Assembly: GCA_963663285.2 (NCBI GenBank)
Contig: CAXXNI010000002.1
Location: forward strand, 124,001 to 188,000
Source: CAXXOK01 sp963663285
Lineage (GTDB): Bacteria; Bacillota; Clostridia; Christensenellales; Aristaeellaceae
Direction of reading: 5' to 3'
DNA: 64,000 nucleotides
This document shows positions 8,376 to 17,599 of the stretch, one piece after another (the first letter of the stretch is position 1; every line of letters begins with the position of its first letter). The notes under the pieces were generated by a model that saw only the letters and a program-made list of their open reading frames with translations, did no database searches and was not told the origin of the DNA. A program made the translations under genes and the position numbers.

Positions 8376-9417
8376 AAGAAAAACAAACGGCAATTTCCGC
8401 AGGCAAAGAATCGTATCGGTACTGGCGGCGCTGGCTGTGGCGGGTATCGTCATCCTGATCAGCGGCTATAATCCGTTGGTTGTGTACCGCGAAATGCTGA
8501 TCGGTTCTTTTGGGTCATCCTATTATATTCATCAAACCATTCAGAAAATCATACCGCTGCTCATTATGGGTTTGGGCGTTTCGGTGTGTTTTAAGATGAA
8601 TTTCATCAATATCGGCTCGGAAGGCCAGTTTTATATGGGCGCAGTGGCGGCAACGTACATTGCGCTCAACGTAACAGGGCTGCCCGCATGGCTGACGATG
8701 CTGCTGATGTTTGCGGCGGCGTTTGCAGCGGGCGGATTGTGGTGTCTGGTTGCGGGTGTCATGAAATCCAAATGGGGTGTCAGCGAAACGCTGGTAACGC
8801 TGATGCTCAACTACGTTGCGATCAAGCTGGTATCCTACCTGCAATACATCCTCTGGAAAGACCCGAAATCGTTTGGGTTTCCGAAAATCGCCAACTACCC
8901 CAAGGAACTCCAGCTGCCAAATGTGTTTGGGGTTCACGCCGGGTGGATCATCGCGCTATTGCTAATCGCCTTTGTCTGGTTCTTCCTACACCGCATGAAG
9001 ATGGGGTATGAAATCTCTGTTATGGGCGCAAACGAAAGAACGGCGCGCTACGCGGGGATGAATACTACAAAGATACTGCTAATCTCCAGCCTGATTGGCG
9101 GCGGTATTTGCGGTATCGCGGGGTTGATACAGGCTTCGGGCGTGGAACGCACCCTGAATGACCAAATGGCAAACGGAATGGGCTATACGGCGATTGCCAT
9201 TGCGTATATGGCAAACATGGAGCCGATTGCGATTCTGGTCGTATCTTTCCTGTTCTCGATTTTATTGCAGGGCAGCGCATATATGCAAATTTCCATGCAA
9301 ATTCCATCGGCGGCAGGCGATGTGATCCAAGGCATTATTTTACTGTTCATCTTGGGAAGCGAATTTTTCTCCCGGTATCAGGTCATTTGGAGCCGGACGC
9401 GAAAGGAGAAAGCGTAA
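8362..9417 (+). CDS. ABC transporter permease, nucleoside (NupP/YufP type)
   Basis: 351 residues. The start at 8362 (MLRIERK) is preferred over an ATG at 8353 because AGGAGG ends exactly where the 8353 codon begins and is 9 nt from 8362. The sequence has about ten hydrophobic segments and the conserved block IGSEGQFYMGAVAATY, followed by the EAA-like loop region MGANERTARYAGMNTTK, typical of the BPD_transp_2 (branched amino acid/ribose/nucleoside) permease family. It pairs with the next gene to form the membrane channel. Confidence 0.9.
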   Translation: MLRIERKTNGNFRRQRIVSVLAALAVAGIVILISGYNPLVVYREMLIGSFGSSYYIHQTIQKIIPLLIMGLGVSVCFKMNFINIGSEGQFYMGAVAATYIALNVTGLPAWLTMLLMFAAAFAAGGLWCLVAGVMKSKWGVSETLVTLMLNYVAIKLVSYLQYILWKDPKSFGFPKIANYPKELQLPNVFGVHAGWIIALLLIAFVWFFLHRMKMGYEISVMGANERTARYAGMNTTKILLISSLIGGGICGIAGLIQASGVERTLNDQMANGMGYTAIAIAYMANMEPIAILVVSFLFSILLQGSAYMQISMQIPSAAGDVIQGIILLFILGSEFFSRYQVIWSRTRKEKA

Positions 9418-10379
9418 TGAACGATGTGGCTTTGTTTCTCCAATTGTCTGTGCAGCTGGGCACTCCGTTTCTGCTGGCTACGCTTGGCGGCATGATGTGC
9501 GAAAAGGTTGGGAACCTGAACCTCGGCATTGAGGGCATGATGATGATGGGCGCCTATTTCGGCTTCATGGCGGGAGCGCTCAGCCATAGCCCTGTACTGG
9601 CGGTGCTGCTGGGTGCGATGGGCGGCATGCTGGGCGCGCTGATTTACGCAGTGATCACCGTTACCCTGAAAGGCAACCAGATTGTTACGGGCTTTGCAAT
9701 GAGTATTTTCGGCACGGGGCTTGCAAACTTTTTAGGTAAACGGTACAAGTTTTCCGGTACGATCATGAACGGCGATGTGACTGCTGCGCTGGGCACGCAT
9801 ACAATCCCCGGACTTTCCAAAATCCCCGTACTGGGACCTGCGTTATTTTCACAAAGCCTGTTTATGTACTTTTCCATTATCGCGGCGGTTCTGCTATGGT
9901 TTTATTATCAAAAGACACGGTTTGGCCTGGCGGCGAAGATGGTGGGCGAAAACCCTGCCACGGCAGATGCTTCGGGCATCAATGTGGATTTGTACAAGTA
10001 TGTGCACATCCTGTTGGGCGGCGCATTGTGCGGGCTGGGCGGCGCGTACCTGTCGCTGGTGTATGTGCCGTATTGGCAGGATAACATCACAGCGGGCATG
10101 GGCTGGATTGCCGTTGCGTTGGTTGTGTTTTCGGGCTGGAATCCCATACGGGCGGTATTGGGATGTTATCTATTCGGTGTATTAAAAGGGCTGGCGTTGA
10201 AATTTCAGGGCATTGCCATTTCCATATTCGGGCTGAAGGTTACGTTCGCTTCGCAGGTGATGGATATGATGCCTTATGTGCTTACCATCGTGGTGTTGCT
10301 GATTACGGCGATTGCCTCCCAAAACAGGCGGGCGGGTCCGGCCGGGATAGGGAAATCTTATTTCCGTGAGGACCGGTAA
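9417..10379 (+). CDS. ABC transporter permease, nucleoside (NupQ/YufQ type)
   Basis: 320 residues. The ATG at 9417 shares one base with the TAA of the previous permease (TAATG) and has AAAGGAG upstream, so it is translationally coupled. It has the family block LNLGIEGMMMMGAYFGF near the N-terminus and VGENPATADASGINVDLYKY in the coupling loop, with eight to nine hydrophobic segments. It forms a heterodimeric channel with the preceding permease. It is the last transport gene before the deaminase genes. Confidence 0.9.
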   Translation: MNDVALFLQLSVQLGTPFLLATLGGMMCEKVGNLNLGIEGMMMMGAYFGFMAGALSHSPVLAVLLGAMGGMLGALIYAVITVTLKGNQIVTGFAMSIFGTGLANFLGKRYKFSGTIMNGDVTAALGTHTIPGLSKIPVLGPALFSQSLFMYFSIIAAVLLWFYYQKTRFGLAAKMVGENPATADASGINVDLYKYVHILLGGALCGLGGAYLSLVYVPYWQDNITAGMGWIAVALVVFSGWNPIRAVLGCYLFGVLKGLALKFQGIAISIFGLKVTFASQVMDMMPYVLTIVVLLITAIASQNRRAGPAGIGKSYFREDR

Positions 10380-10533
10380 GCAAGGGATTGCGCCGTACAA
10401 CAAAGCATGGCAATATAAACAGGGTAACGGCGCTGCGGTTATGGGGGCTTTGGCAAACCGTATCAGCATCCATCAAGACGCTTGGCGCTTACATTAAGAA
10501 GGAAAACGCAAATCAATAGAGAAAATGGGTCAT

Positions 10534-10572
10534 GGGCAGAGCCCTGCTCAGTCCGTGGCAGGCACAGCCTGC
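10534..10572 (+). promoter_or_regulatory. Paired GC-rich triloop hairpins before the first deaminase gene
   Basis: Two perfect small stems lie in tandem: GGGC-AGA-GCCC (10534-10544) and GCAGGC-ACA-GCCTGC (10558-10572), ending about 12 nt before the ribosome site of the deaminase gene at 10597. They could tune translation or mRNA stability. I cannot assign them to a known riboswitch. Confidence 0.4.
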
Positions 10573-10596
10573 TGGGGAAGAAAGGGGAGAAAGACT

Positions 10597-12360
10597 GTGT
10601 TGGATAACGATTTGGTACAGGTAGCACTGGGAAAGAAGCCGGCGGATATTGTGATTCGCAACGGCAAGCTGGTCAACGTAATCACACACGAAATCTACGA
10701 AACTGAGGTCGCGGTTGCAAAAGGGAAAATCGCCTCCATTGGGCCTGTGCCGCAAGGCGCTATCGGGTCGGATACGCAGGTGATCGACGCTAAAGGCATG
10801 TATATGGCGCCGGGCTTTTTGGATGCGCATATCCATATTGAGAGCAGCATGCTTTCGTATACCGAATTTGCCAAGATGGTGGTGAAGCATGGCACGACTG
10901 CCGTCGCGACAGACTTGATGGAAGTGACCATCGTTTCGGGCATCGAGGGCATGAAGGAAGTACTGGCGGAGTCCAAACATACCCCGGTAAAACTGTACTA
11001 CCCGATTCCAGCGTTTATGGAAGAAAACGGGCTGCAAACTACAGGCAGTACGCTGTATACCGGCATGATTGATGAGCTGATTCAGCTCCCCGAAGCGGTT
11101 GGTCTGGCGGAGGTGTTGGCACCCCCGATACTGGCGGGCAGCCCCGCTTCGGCGCATATGCTGGAGCTTGCGGAGAAGTACCATAAATCCGCCGAAGGGC
11201 ATGCCCCCGCGCTGCTTGGAGAAAGTCTGAACGCGTATGTGGGCGCCGGGGTGACCAGCGACCACGAAAGCACCTACAAAGAAGAAGCGCTCGCCAAACT
11301 ACGCATGGGCCTGCATGTGCTGATGCGCGAAGGTTCTGCATCTACCGATTTGCGCCCGTGCCTAAAGGCGATTACGGAAGAGCATGTGGATACCCGCTAC
11401 TGCTCCATGGTCAGCGACGATATCGATGCGCTGCACATCAGCCGGAAAGGCCATATGGACAACAAGGTTCGTATCGCCGTGGAAGAAGGGGTTGACCCTG
11501 TTACCGCGATCCAGATGGTGACGATTAACCCTGCGGAAAACTTCCACATTCAAAACCAGGTAGGCAGCATTACGCCGGGGAAGATTGCGGATATTGTGCT
11601 GCTGTCTTCGTTGGAGGCATGTCAGGTGGAAGCGGTCATCGCAAACGGCGAGCTGGTCGTTGATGAGCGCAAACTGATTAAAAACATTCCGCCGCAGCAA
11701 TACAGCAATCTGCTGCGGGACACCGTGAAGTTAAGCCATTCCATGACGGCTGAGGATATGGTACTGAAGGTGGACGCAGGAGCGAAGACGGCAAAGGTGC
11801 ATGTAATCGGCGCGTCTCCCGTGTCGCTGCTGACCGAAGCGCTGGAGGCGGAATTACCGGTGGCGGGCGGAATCGTGCAGCCTGATGTGGAAAACGATAT
11901 TTTGCGGATCGCCTGTGTGGAACGGTACGGTAAAAACGGCAGCATTGGCCGCTCGTTTATTAAAAACTTTGGCCTCAAATCCGGCGCGATTGCCATTAGC
12001 GTAGGGCACGATCATCATAATATCAGCGTCGTCGGCAGCGATGCGGATGATATGGCGTTTGCCGTCAACCGGATTGCCCAGTTGCAGGGCGGGCTGGTAC
12101 TGGTGAAGCATGGCGAGGTACTTGCGGAAATTCCGCTGCCTATCTGCGGTTTACTCTCCGATCTGGATGGTGAGACGGTAGCTGGCAAGCTGGCGGATAT
12201 GATTGAAATTTTACAAACACTTGGCTGCGATGTACCTTCGCCCAACATCACACTTTCGTTTATTACGTTGATTTTCATTCCGTTCCTTGCCATTACTGAT
12301 CAGGGTTTGTTTGACGTATTGCAGTTCAAGCTGATCGACCCGGTCATTTCATTAGGCTAA
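10597..12360 (+). CDS. Adenine deaminase family protein, paralogue 1
   Basis: 587 residues. The GTG at 10597 is chosen because GGGAG lies 7 nt upstream. The family hydrolyses adenine to hypoxanthine and ammonia using a bimetal centre. Visible motifs are HIHIESSM (metal HxH), EGHAPALLG, TSDHES, MREGSAS, GHMD, and the C-terminal AHD-like block SVGHDHHNISVVG. The hallmark DPHEIANV is changed here to DLMEVTIV (the His is lost, the Glu kept), and the VTDDRH block reads VSDDID, so substrate range may differ from classical adenine deaminase. The length is normal for the family. It follows the nucleoside transporter in the same operon, so it most likely acts on an imported purine or its base. Confidence 0.8.
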   Translation: MLDNDLVQVALGKKPADIVIRNGKLVNVITHEIYETEVAVAKGKIASIGPVPQGAIGSDTQVIDAKGMYMAPGFLDAHIHIESSMLSYTEFAKMVVKHGTTAVATDLMEVTIVSGIEGMKEVLAESKHTPVKLYYPIPAFMEENGLQTTGSTLYTGMIDELIQLPEAVGLAEVLAPPILAGSPASAHMLELAEKYHKSAEGHAPALLGESLNAYVGAGVTSDHESTYKEEALAKLRMGLHVLMREGSASTDLRPCLKAITEEHVDTRYCSMVSDDIDALHISRKGHMDNKVRIAVEEGVDPVTAIQMVTINPAENFHIQNQVGSITPGKIADIVLLSSLEACQVEAVIANGELVVDERKLIKNIPPQQYSNLLRDTVKLSHSMTAEDMVLKVDAGAKTAKVHVIGASPVSLLTEALEAELPVAGGIVQPDVENDILRIACVERYGKNGSIGRSFIKNFGLKSGAIAISVGHDHHNISVVGSDADDMAFAVNRIAQLQGGLVLVKHGEVLAEIPLPICGLLSDLDGETVAGKLADMIEILQTLGCDVPSPNITLSFITLIFIPFLAITDQGLFDVLQFKLIDPVISLG

Positions 12361-12378
12361 ACAAAGGAGACGCGGAAA

Positions 12379-13767
12379 ATGAAACAGATACTTTTAAAAA
12401 ATGGATATATCGTCACCATGTCGGAAGGCAGCGAAACCGTGTATGATGGTGGTTCTGTGCTCATTGAGGACGACAAGATCAAGGCAGTCGGCGATATTGC
12501 GCCGGAGATGGTTGCGCCCGATGCGGAAATTATGGATTTACAGGGCAAGTATGTGCTGCCGGGTTTTGTGAACACGCATGTGCATACCTCTCAGCAGATC
12601 AGCCGCGGCGTTGGCGACGATGTGGACTTTGTAACATGGCTGCACAAGCGGATGTGGCCGTTTGAAAGCAACATGACCGAGGAAGACAGCTACGTTTCGA
12701 CCTTGGCAACCTGCCTCGAAATGATCAAGAGCGGCGTCACCTCCTTTGCGGAGCCGGGCGGGCAGTTCGTATCCGGCATGTGCCGTGCGACCGCCAAAGC
12801 GGGCTTGCGTGGGAAACTGGCTAAATCCGTGATGGACTGCGGCGAAGGCTTGCCGCCCATCTGGCAGCGCACCATGGAGCAGGAGTTGGAGCAGCAGGTA
12901 ACCGACCTTGAAAAGTACCATAACACCGCCGACGGCCGGGTGCAGGTATGGTTCGGGCTGCGTACCATCTTCAACAATACGGACGAACTGTGTGTGAAAA
13001 CCAAGGAGCTGGCCGACCACTATGGCGTGGGAATCCATATGCATGTGGCCGAGGCGAAGGAAGAAAAAGAGTACACTTATGCCCGTTTTGGCGAAGGCAC
13101 GGTTGCGCATTTGGAAAAACTCGGTGTGCTTGGCCCTAACCTGCTGGCGGTACATACCGTATGGCTGACGGATGAGGAGATAGCGCTGTTTAAAAAGCGG
13201 GATGTGAAGGTATCACATAACCCCGCATCCGCCATGCGTGTATTGGGTTTTGCACGGGTTCCGAAAATGCTGCGGGAAGGCATTTGCCTTTCTATCGGCA
13301 CGGACGGCGCATCCTCTTCCAACCATATGGATATGGTGGACGAAATGTGGCTGACCTCGCTCATTCATAAAGGCTGGCGCTTGGACCCGACCGTCGTGCC
13401 CAGTCAGGATATTCTGCGCATGGCGACCCGCTGGGGCGCGCGTGCATTATTGGATGATCACCTGTACGGCTCGCTGGAGGCAGGGAAAAAAGCGGACCTG
13501 ATTGTGATCGACCCGCATGGCCCGTCCATGATGCCTGTGAATGATAAAATTGCGGCGTTGGTAACGGCTATGCACTCCTCCAACATTACCTGCACGATGT
13601 GCGACGGTAAATGGCTGATGAAGGACCGCGTCATCCTTACGTTGGATGAAGACGCGATTCTGGAGGAAGGCGCACGCCGCGCCGCTGCGATTTATAAGCG
13701 TGCGGGCATTGAACTGCCTGACCGCTTCCCTGTGGTGAAAATTGCAAAGGAAACCAAATTGTTCTAG
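12379..13767 (+). CDS. Amidohydrolase, MtaD/TrzN-type purine or S-adenosylhomocysteine/guanine deaminase
   Basis: 462 residues, start supported by AAAGGAG. It belongs to the cytosolic deaminase branch of the amidohydrolase superfamily. Metal ligand motifs in order are NTHVHT (HxH), HMHVAEAKEE (HxHxxE), VSHNPASAMR and GTDGASSSN (catalytic Asp), followed by the small beta-sandwich domain ending in ADLIVIDPHGPSM. Relatives deaminate 5'-methylthioadenosine, S-adenosylhomocysteine, guanine or 8-oxoguanine. The exact base cannot be read from sequence alone. It lies between two adenine-deaminase paralogues, 18 nt from each, in the purine operon, which favours an aminopurine substrate. Confidence 0.8.
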   Translation: MKQILLKNGYIVTMSEGSETVYDGGSVLIEDDKIKAVGDIAPEMVAPDAEIMDLQGKYVLPGFVNTHVHTSQQISRGVGDDVDFVTWLHKRMWPFESNMTEEDSYVSTLATCLEMIKSGVTSFAEPGGQFVSGMCRATAKAGLRGKLAKSVMDCGEGLPPIWQRTMEQELEQQVTDLEKYHNTADGRVQVWFGLRTIFNNTDELCVKTKELADHYGVGIHMHVAEAKEEKEYTYARFGEGTVAHLEKLGVLGPNLLAVHTVWLTDEEIALFKKRDVKVSHNPASAMRVLGFARVPKMLREGICLSIGTDGASSSNHMDMVDEMWLTSLIHKGWRLDPTVVPSQDILRMATRWGARALLDDHLYGSLEAGKKADLIVIDPHGPSMMPVNDKIAALVTAMHSSNITCTMCDGKWLMKDRVILTLDEDAILEEGARRAAAIYKRAGIELPDRFPVVKIAKETKLF

Positions 13768-13785
13768 AAAGGCGGAAAACAAGAA

Positions 13786-15549
13786 ATGAATCAAAAACTC
13801 ATGGCTGTTGCAGGCGGTAAAGAGCCTGCCGATCTGGTTGTAAAAAACGGAAAAATTGTTAATGTATTTTCAGGCGAAATTTATGATGGCGGCGTTGCTG
13901 TTTGCGGCGATACCATTGCGGCTGTCGGCGATGTGGAATACACCATCGGCGAGAAAACAAAAGTGATTGATGCAAAAGGGATGTATATCACCCCCGGCTT
14001 CATTGATGGGCATATTCACCCGGAAAGCTCCAACCTCTCGATCCGCTCGTTTGCGGAAGCAGTGCTGAAGCACGGCACAACGGTGATTATGACCGATCTG
14101 CACGAAATCGGCGTGGTTGGCGGGCTGGAAGCCATTGAAGCGGTGCTGAAAGAAGCGGAAACAACCGATTTGAAGCTATATTTCGTCGTGCCTTCGCATA
14201 TCCCGTTCTCGCCCAACCTGGAAACCTCGGGTGGACGTTTTGATACCGAGATTATCAAGAAAGCGCTGGAGCGTCCGGATGCAGTCGGCCTTTCCGAGTG
14301 TGTGGGCATGTATTTGGCGTTTGGTTTCCCGGAGCTGCTGGCTTCCTGCGATGCGGCGCTGGCAAAAGGCAAGTCCTTACAGGGTCATTTGCCGGAAGCG
14401 GACAGCGCGATGCTGAACACGTGCATTGCTGCAGGCGTATCCACGGATCACGAATCTCTCTCCGGCAAAGATGTAGTGGAACGTTTGCGCGCGGGCTGCT
14501 CCGTAATGATGCGCGAAGGTTCGTCCGCACGTAGCTTGACCGAGTTGCTCAAACCTGTATTGGAAAACAAGCTTGATACCGCCAATGTGTCTATCGTAAC
14601 AGACGACTTACATACCATCGACCTTGCGACGACCGGGCATCTGGATGAGTCGGTGCGCACGGCGCTCAAGGCGGGTGTGGACTTTATGACCGCGATTCAG
14701 TTGGTGACCATCAATGCTGCGCGCGCGTTCCAGCTCGATCGTTTCGTGGGCTGCCTTGCGCCGGGCCGCCGCGCGGATATTAACCTGACGACCGGCGCGG
14801 AGGATTTCCGCGTGGATACGGTTGTTGCCGGCGGCAAACTGGTTGCCAAAGACGGCGAAACGGTTGTGCATTACCCCGTAGCGGAACACGATCCGATTTT
14901 GCTGAACACCGTCCATCTGGCAAAGACGATAGTGGCGGAGGATTTCCAGATTCGTGTCAGCGAAAGTGCGAAAGCCGTTAAGGTGAAGGTGATGGATACC
15001 CTGCCGTGGATCCCGATCACCCAGCCGCGCGATGTGGAGCTGAAGGTAAAGGATGGCGTTATCCAGTGCGATTTGGAGCAGGATGTGCTTTACATTGCGC
15101 AAGTGGAGCGTCATGGAAAAACGGGCGGCATCGGCAAAGCGTTTATGGGTGGTTTCAAGCTGAAAAAAGGTGCGATTGCTTCCTCGATGGGGCATGATAA
15201 CCATAACATTATCGTGATGGGCACAAACCACGAGGATATGGCCGCCGCGGTCAACGAGGTTGCGCGTTTGCAGGGCGGTCAGGTGTTTGTTGTGGACGGT
15301 CAGGTCGTAAGCGAAATTCCTTTCCCAGTCTGTGGTTTACTGACCGACTTGTCGGCAGCGGAGCTGGCTGCGGAGAAGCAGAGCTTTAACGCTAAGCTGC
15401 ATGAGAACGGCTGCGAGATCAACTATACCTGTATGTTCCTGTCCTTCATCTGCTTGGCGGCGATTCCGCTGTACGCGATCACCGATAAAGGTTTTATTGA
15501 TGTGCTGCAGCAAAAGATTATTGATCCGGTGCTGGAAGTAATTGAGTAA
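13786..15549 (+). CDS. Adenine deaminase family protein, paralogue 2
   Basis: 587 residues, the same length as paralogue 1 and clearly homologous but well diverged. It keeps the DLHEIGVV version of the DPHE motif and VTDDLH, but the first metal motif reads HIHPESSN and the HAPG block becomes GHLPEADS. C-terminal block SMGHDNHNIIVMG is intact. The preserved metal ligands argue for an active enzyme; altered pocket motifs argue for a substrate different from paralogue 1. It is the last gene of the operon, followed by a strong terminator at 15636. Confidence 0.8.
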   Translation: MNQKLMAVAGGKEPADLVVKNGKIVNVFSGEIYDGGVAVCGDTIAAVGDVEYTIGEKTKVIDAKGMYITPGFIDGHIHPESSNLSIRSFAEAVLKHGTTVIMTDLHEIGVVGGLEAIEAVLKEAETTDLKLYFVVPSHIPFSPNLETSGGRFDTEIIKKALERPDAVGLSECVGMYLAFGFPELLASCDAALAKGKSLQGHLPEADSAMLNTCIAAGVSTDHESLSGKDVVERLRAGCSVMMREGSSARSLTELLKPVLENKLDTANVSIVTDDLHTIDLATTGHLDESVRTALKAGVDFMTAIQLVTINAARAFQLDRFVGCLAPGRRADINLTTGAEDFRVDTVVAGGKLVAKDGETVVHYPVAEHDPILLNTVHLAKTIVAEDFQIRVSESAKAVKVKVMDTLPWIPITQPRDVELKVKDGVIQCDLEQDVLYIAQVERHGKTGGIGKAFMGGFKLKKGAIASSMGHDNHNIIVMGTNHEDMAAAVNEVARLQGGQVFVVDGQVVSEIPFPVCGLLTDLSAAELAAEKQSFNAKLHENGCEINYTCMFLSFICLAAIPLYAITDKGFIDVLQQKIIDPVLEVIE

Positions 15550-15635
15550 CACGGCGGATAACGCTGCACAAACCACATCAGGATCATACTGATTGTATAA
15601 TAAAACAACGCCGGTCGAATGATATATCGGCAGGC

Positions 15636-15672
15636 GCTAAAAGACTGCCGAAGGGCGGTCTTTTAGCTGTTT
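15636..15672 (+). terminator. Rho-independent terminator of the purine operon
   Basis: 14-bp stem GCTAAAAGACTGCC (15636-15649) / GGCGGTCTTTTAGC (15654-15667) with a GAAG tetraloop, followed by TGTTTT. Confidence 0.8.
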
Positions 15673-15767
15673 TAAGCACGTGAAAAGTCAGATGGCAAAG
15701 AAAAAAAGGTAGATGATTATTAGTATGGAAGGAAGCTGGAATGAACAGGATTCTTGCCGCTACACAA

Positions 15768-15804
15768 AAAAATAGTGTCAACAAATCATGTTGACACTAT
15801 TTTT
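15768..15804. terminator. Bidirectional terminator between convergent operons
   Basis: Perfect 16-bp stem AAAAATAGTGTCAACA (15768-15783) / TGTTGACACTATTTTT (15789-15804), with a 5-nt loop and A and T runs on either side. It lies 52 nt past the stop of the minus-strand SIS gene and also faces the plus-strand operon. Confidence 0.8.
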
Positions 15805-15855
15805 CTGTACTTGATGTGTTAAACAAGCGTGTTTGCAGTAATGGTGCTGATTACA

Positions 15856-16821
15856 TTAGTACTTCAGTTTCCACATGTATCTTCTCATTGTGAGGGGATG
15901 GCTGCGGACAATCGAAAGCTGCTCCGCATATACTCTCATAACGGCGGTAATTACCATGGGGTTGAAGTATTCGGCAACCGCAGGAGGCAGCGTGCCAACG
16001 CCATAATCCTTGCCATCGACGATCGTCGCCTTGGCCTGGAAGCGCAGCAGGAAATCCATGGCGCGTGCATCCAGCGGGCGGGTACGGCCTTCGTTCATGA
16101 GCAGAATAAAAGGAACATCCTTCTCGATGATTTCAAAAGGTCCATGGAAGAACTCTCCGTCGTGGAAGTTGGCAGAGTTAATCCATTGCATTTCCAGCAG
16201 CAGGCACATAGAGAACGTATAGGCCACACATTGTGTTGCCCCGGAGCTCATTACATAGATAACGGGAGCATCCTTATAGTCCTGGGCAAATTGTTTTGCG
16301 GCAGGAACAACAAACGAAACGGCTTTCTCGATCATATCATAGATTTTCCCGAACGCCGTTTGCATGTCGTCGTAATGCTCGTAGCCTTCATACTGGTTTA
16401 AAATTTCTACGGAAAGCGAGAGTACGTTCGTCATTTTTTCAAGCTTGGCAGCGTAGCTTTTCTCAAAACCATGGACGATCACATAATCGGCATTCTGCGC
16501 GAGCGGAGAATTCTCCTTGTGCGTGATGGCGATTACTTTTGCGCCTTTTTCCATTGCCAGTTTGGCAGCGGCAACAGTTTCCGGGGTATTGCCGCCAAGA
16601 GAACACGTGATAACGATAGCGGTTTGATCCACCGCAACAGGGGTGGCATGTACAAACTCATTTGCCGTATGATGTCCAATACGAAGTTCCTTCGCATTTT
16701 CCTCTAAAAAATATTTACCGGGATATAGTTCGGCAAATGAGGCGCCGCAACCAACGTAGTACACCGATTTAATTTTCGGTAATTCCTTTTTAATCTCCTC
16801 GATTACCTTTTTGGGATCCAT
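15856..16821 (-). CDS. SIS-domain deglycase, FrlB-like (paralogue 1)
   Basis: 321 residues with two SIS sugar-phosphate-binding lobes. The N-terminal phosphate loop region VYYVGCGASFAELYPG and SLGGNTPETV, and the catalytic-type block ANFHDGEFFHGPFEIIE, match the FrlB/FraB/GfrF deglycase branch. These enzymes cleave 6-phosphorylated Amadori compounds to glucose 6-phosphate plus the amino acid. It is the last gene of a nine-gene minus-strand cluster that also holds a kinase, an epimerase, a regulator, a transporter and a second FrlB-like paralogue at 23473. Two paralogues suggest two related substrates, for example fructosyl and glucosyl adducts. Ribosome site GAGGG precedes the ATG. Confidence 0.82.
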   Translation of the reverse strand: MDPKKVIEEIKKELPKIKSVYYVGCGASFAELYPGKYFLEENAKELRIGHHTANEFVHATPVAVDQTAIVITCSLGGNTPETVAAAKLAMEKGAKVIAITHKENSPLAQNADYVIVHGFEKSYAAKLEKMTNVLSLSVEILNQYEGYEHYDDMQTAFGKIYDMIEKAVSFVVPAAKQFAQDYKDAPVIYVMSSGATQCVAYTFSMCLLLEMQWINSANFHDGEFFHGPFEIIEKDVPFILLMNEGRTRPLDARAMDFLLRFQAKATIVDGKDYGVGTLPPAVAEYFNPMVITAVMRVYAEQLSIVRSHPLTMRRYMWKLKY

Positions 16822-16950
16822 ATTAGCCCTCCTCGTGTTTTTCTGTCGGATAGGATAGTAGGCAACATACTAAAGGTAATATGATGTCACGCCATTATAT
16901 AATACAAATTACATAATAGTCAATACAAATGTATATAACATTAGGTACTT

Positions 16951-17595
16951 TTATAACATTCGTATGATCTCTGCTATGGATTCTATTTCCAGATCAGCAT
17001 GGCTTCGGTCAAACGGGAAACGAAGATCTACCAAGGCTGCAACGGTAGCCCCAGCTTGATGCGCCGCTTCAATACCCACGGTAGAATCCTCTATAACAAG
17101 GCATTCCTGCGGTGATACGCCTAATCTTTGTGCGACCTCAAGATAAATATCAGGGCTGGGCTTTGGCCTTTGGCAGCTTTCGCCGCTCATGACAACATCC
17201 ATATCGGTGAAAATACCTACCGCTTCCAAAGTGTTTTTCACTTTCGCATAGGCAGTTGAAGAAGCGACGGCAGTTTTGATATTGTTTTCATGCGCATACG
17301 CAAGCACATCCCTCATATCTGTACGGAAAAGTGTTTGATAGTCGATTTTCTCACTGTATGCAGGCACCCAGCATTGATGAAAATGATCTTTCAAAGCATC
17401 GGCATGATAACCGTTACCAGCCAATTTGGAGGCGATTTCCCAACATTCCTTCGAGCCTCTGCCGACAAGTACGTTTAGCTCTTCTTCCCGTATGGATGGA
17501 TTGAACTGTTTCAGGAACCGGTACATACGCATCTGGTGAGCCGGCTCGGTATCAACAATCACGCCGTCCATATCAAAAATAATCGCTTTAATCAA
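16951..17595 (-). CDS. HAD-superfamily hydrolase, beta-phosphoglucomutase/phosphatase-like
   Basis: 214 residues with a TTG start at 17595, 4 nt after the permease stop, with the ribosome site (AAAGGGG) overlapping the end of that gene. Motif I is FDMDGVIVDTEPAH, motif II VASSTAYAK, motif III KPSPD and motif IV IEDSTVGIEAA, which is the full set for subclass I HADs with an alpha-helical cap. Relatives are beta-phosphoglucomutases and sugar phosphatases. Within the frl-like cluster it may dephosphorylate or isomerise a sugar phosphate released by the deglycases. The specific substrate cannot be deduced. Confidence 0.8.
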   Translation of the reverse strand: MIKAIIFDMDGVIVDTEPAHQMRMYRFLKQFNPSIREEELNVLVGRGSKECWEIASKLAGNGYHADALKDHFHQCWVPAYSEKIDYQTLFRTDMRDVLAYAHENNIKTAVASSTAYAKVKNTLEAVGIFTDMDVVMSGESCQRPKPSPDIYLEVAQRLGVSPQECLVIEDSTVGIEAAHQAGATVAALVDLRFPFDRSHADLEIESIAEIIRML

Positions 17596-17599
17596 ATTG

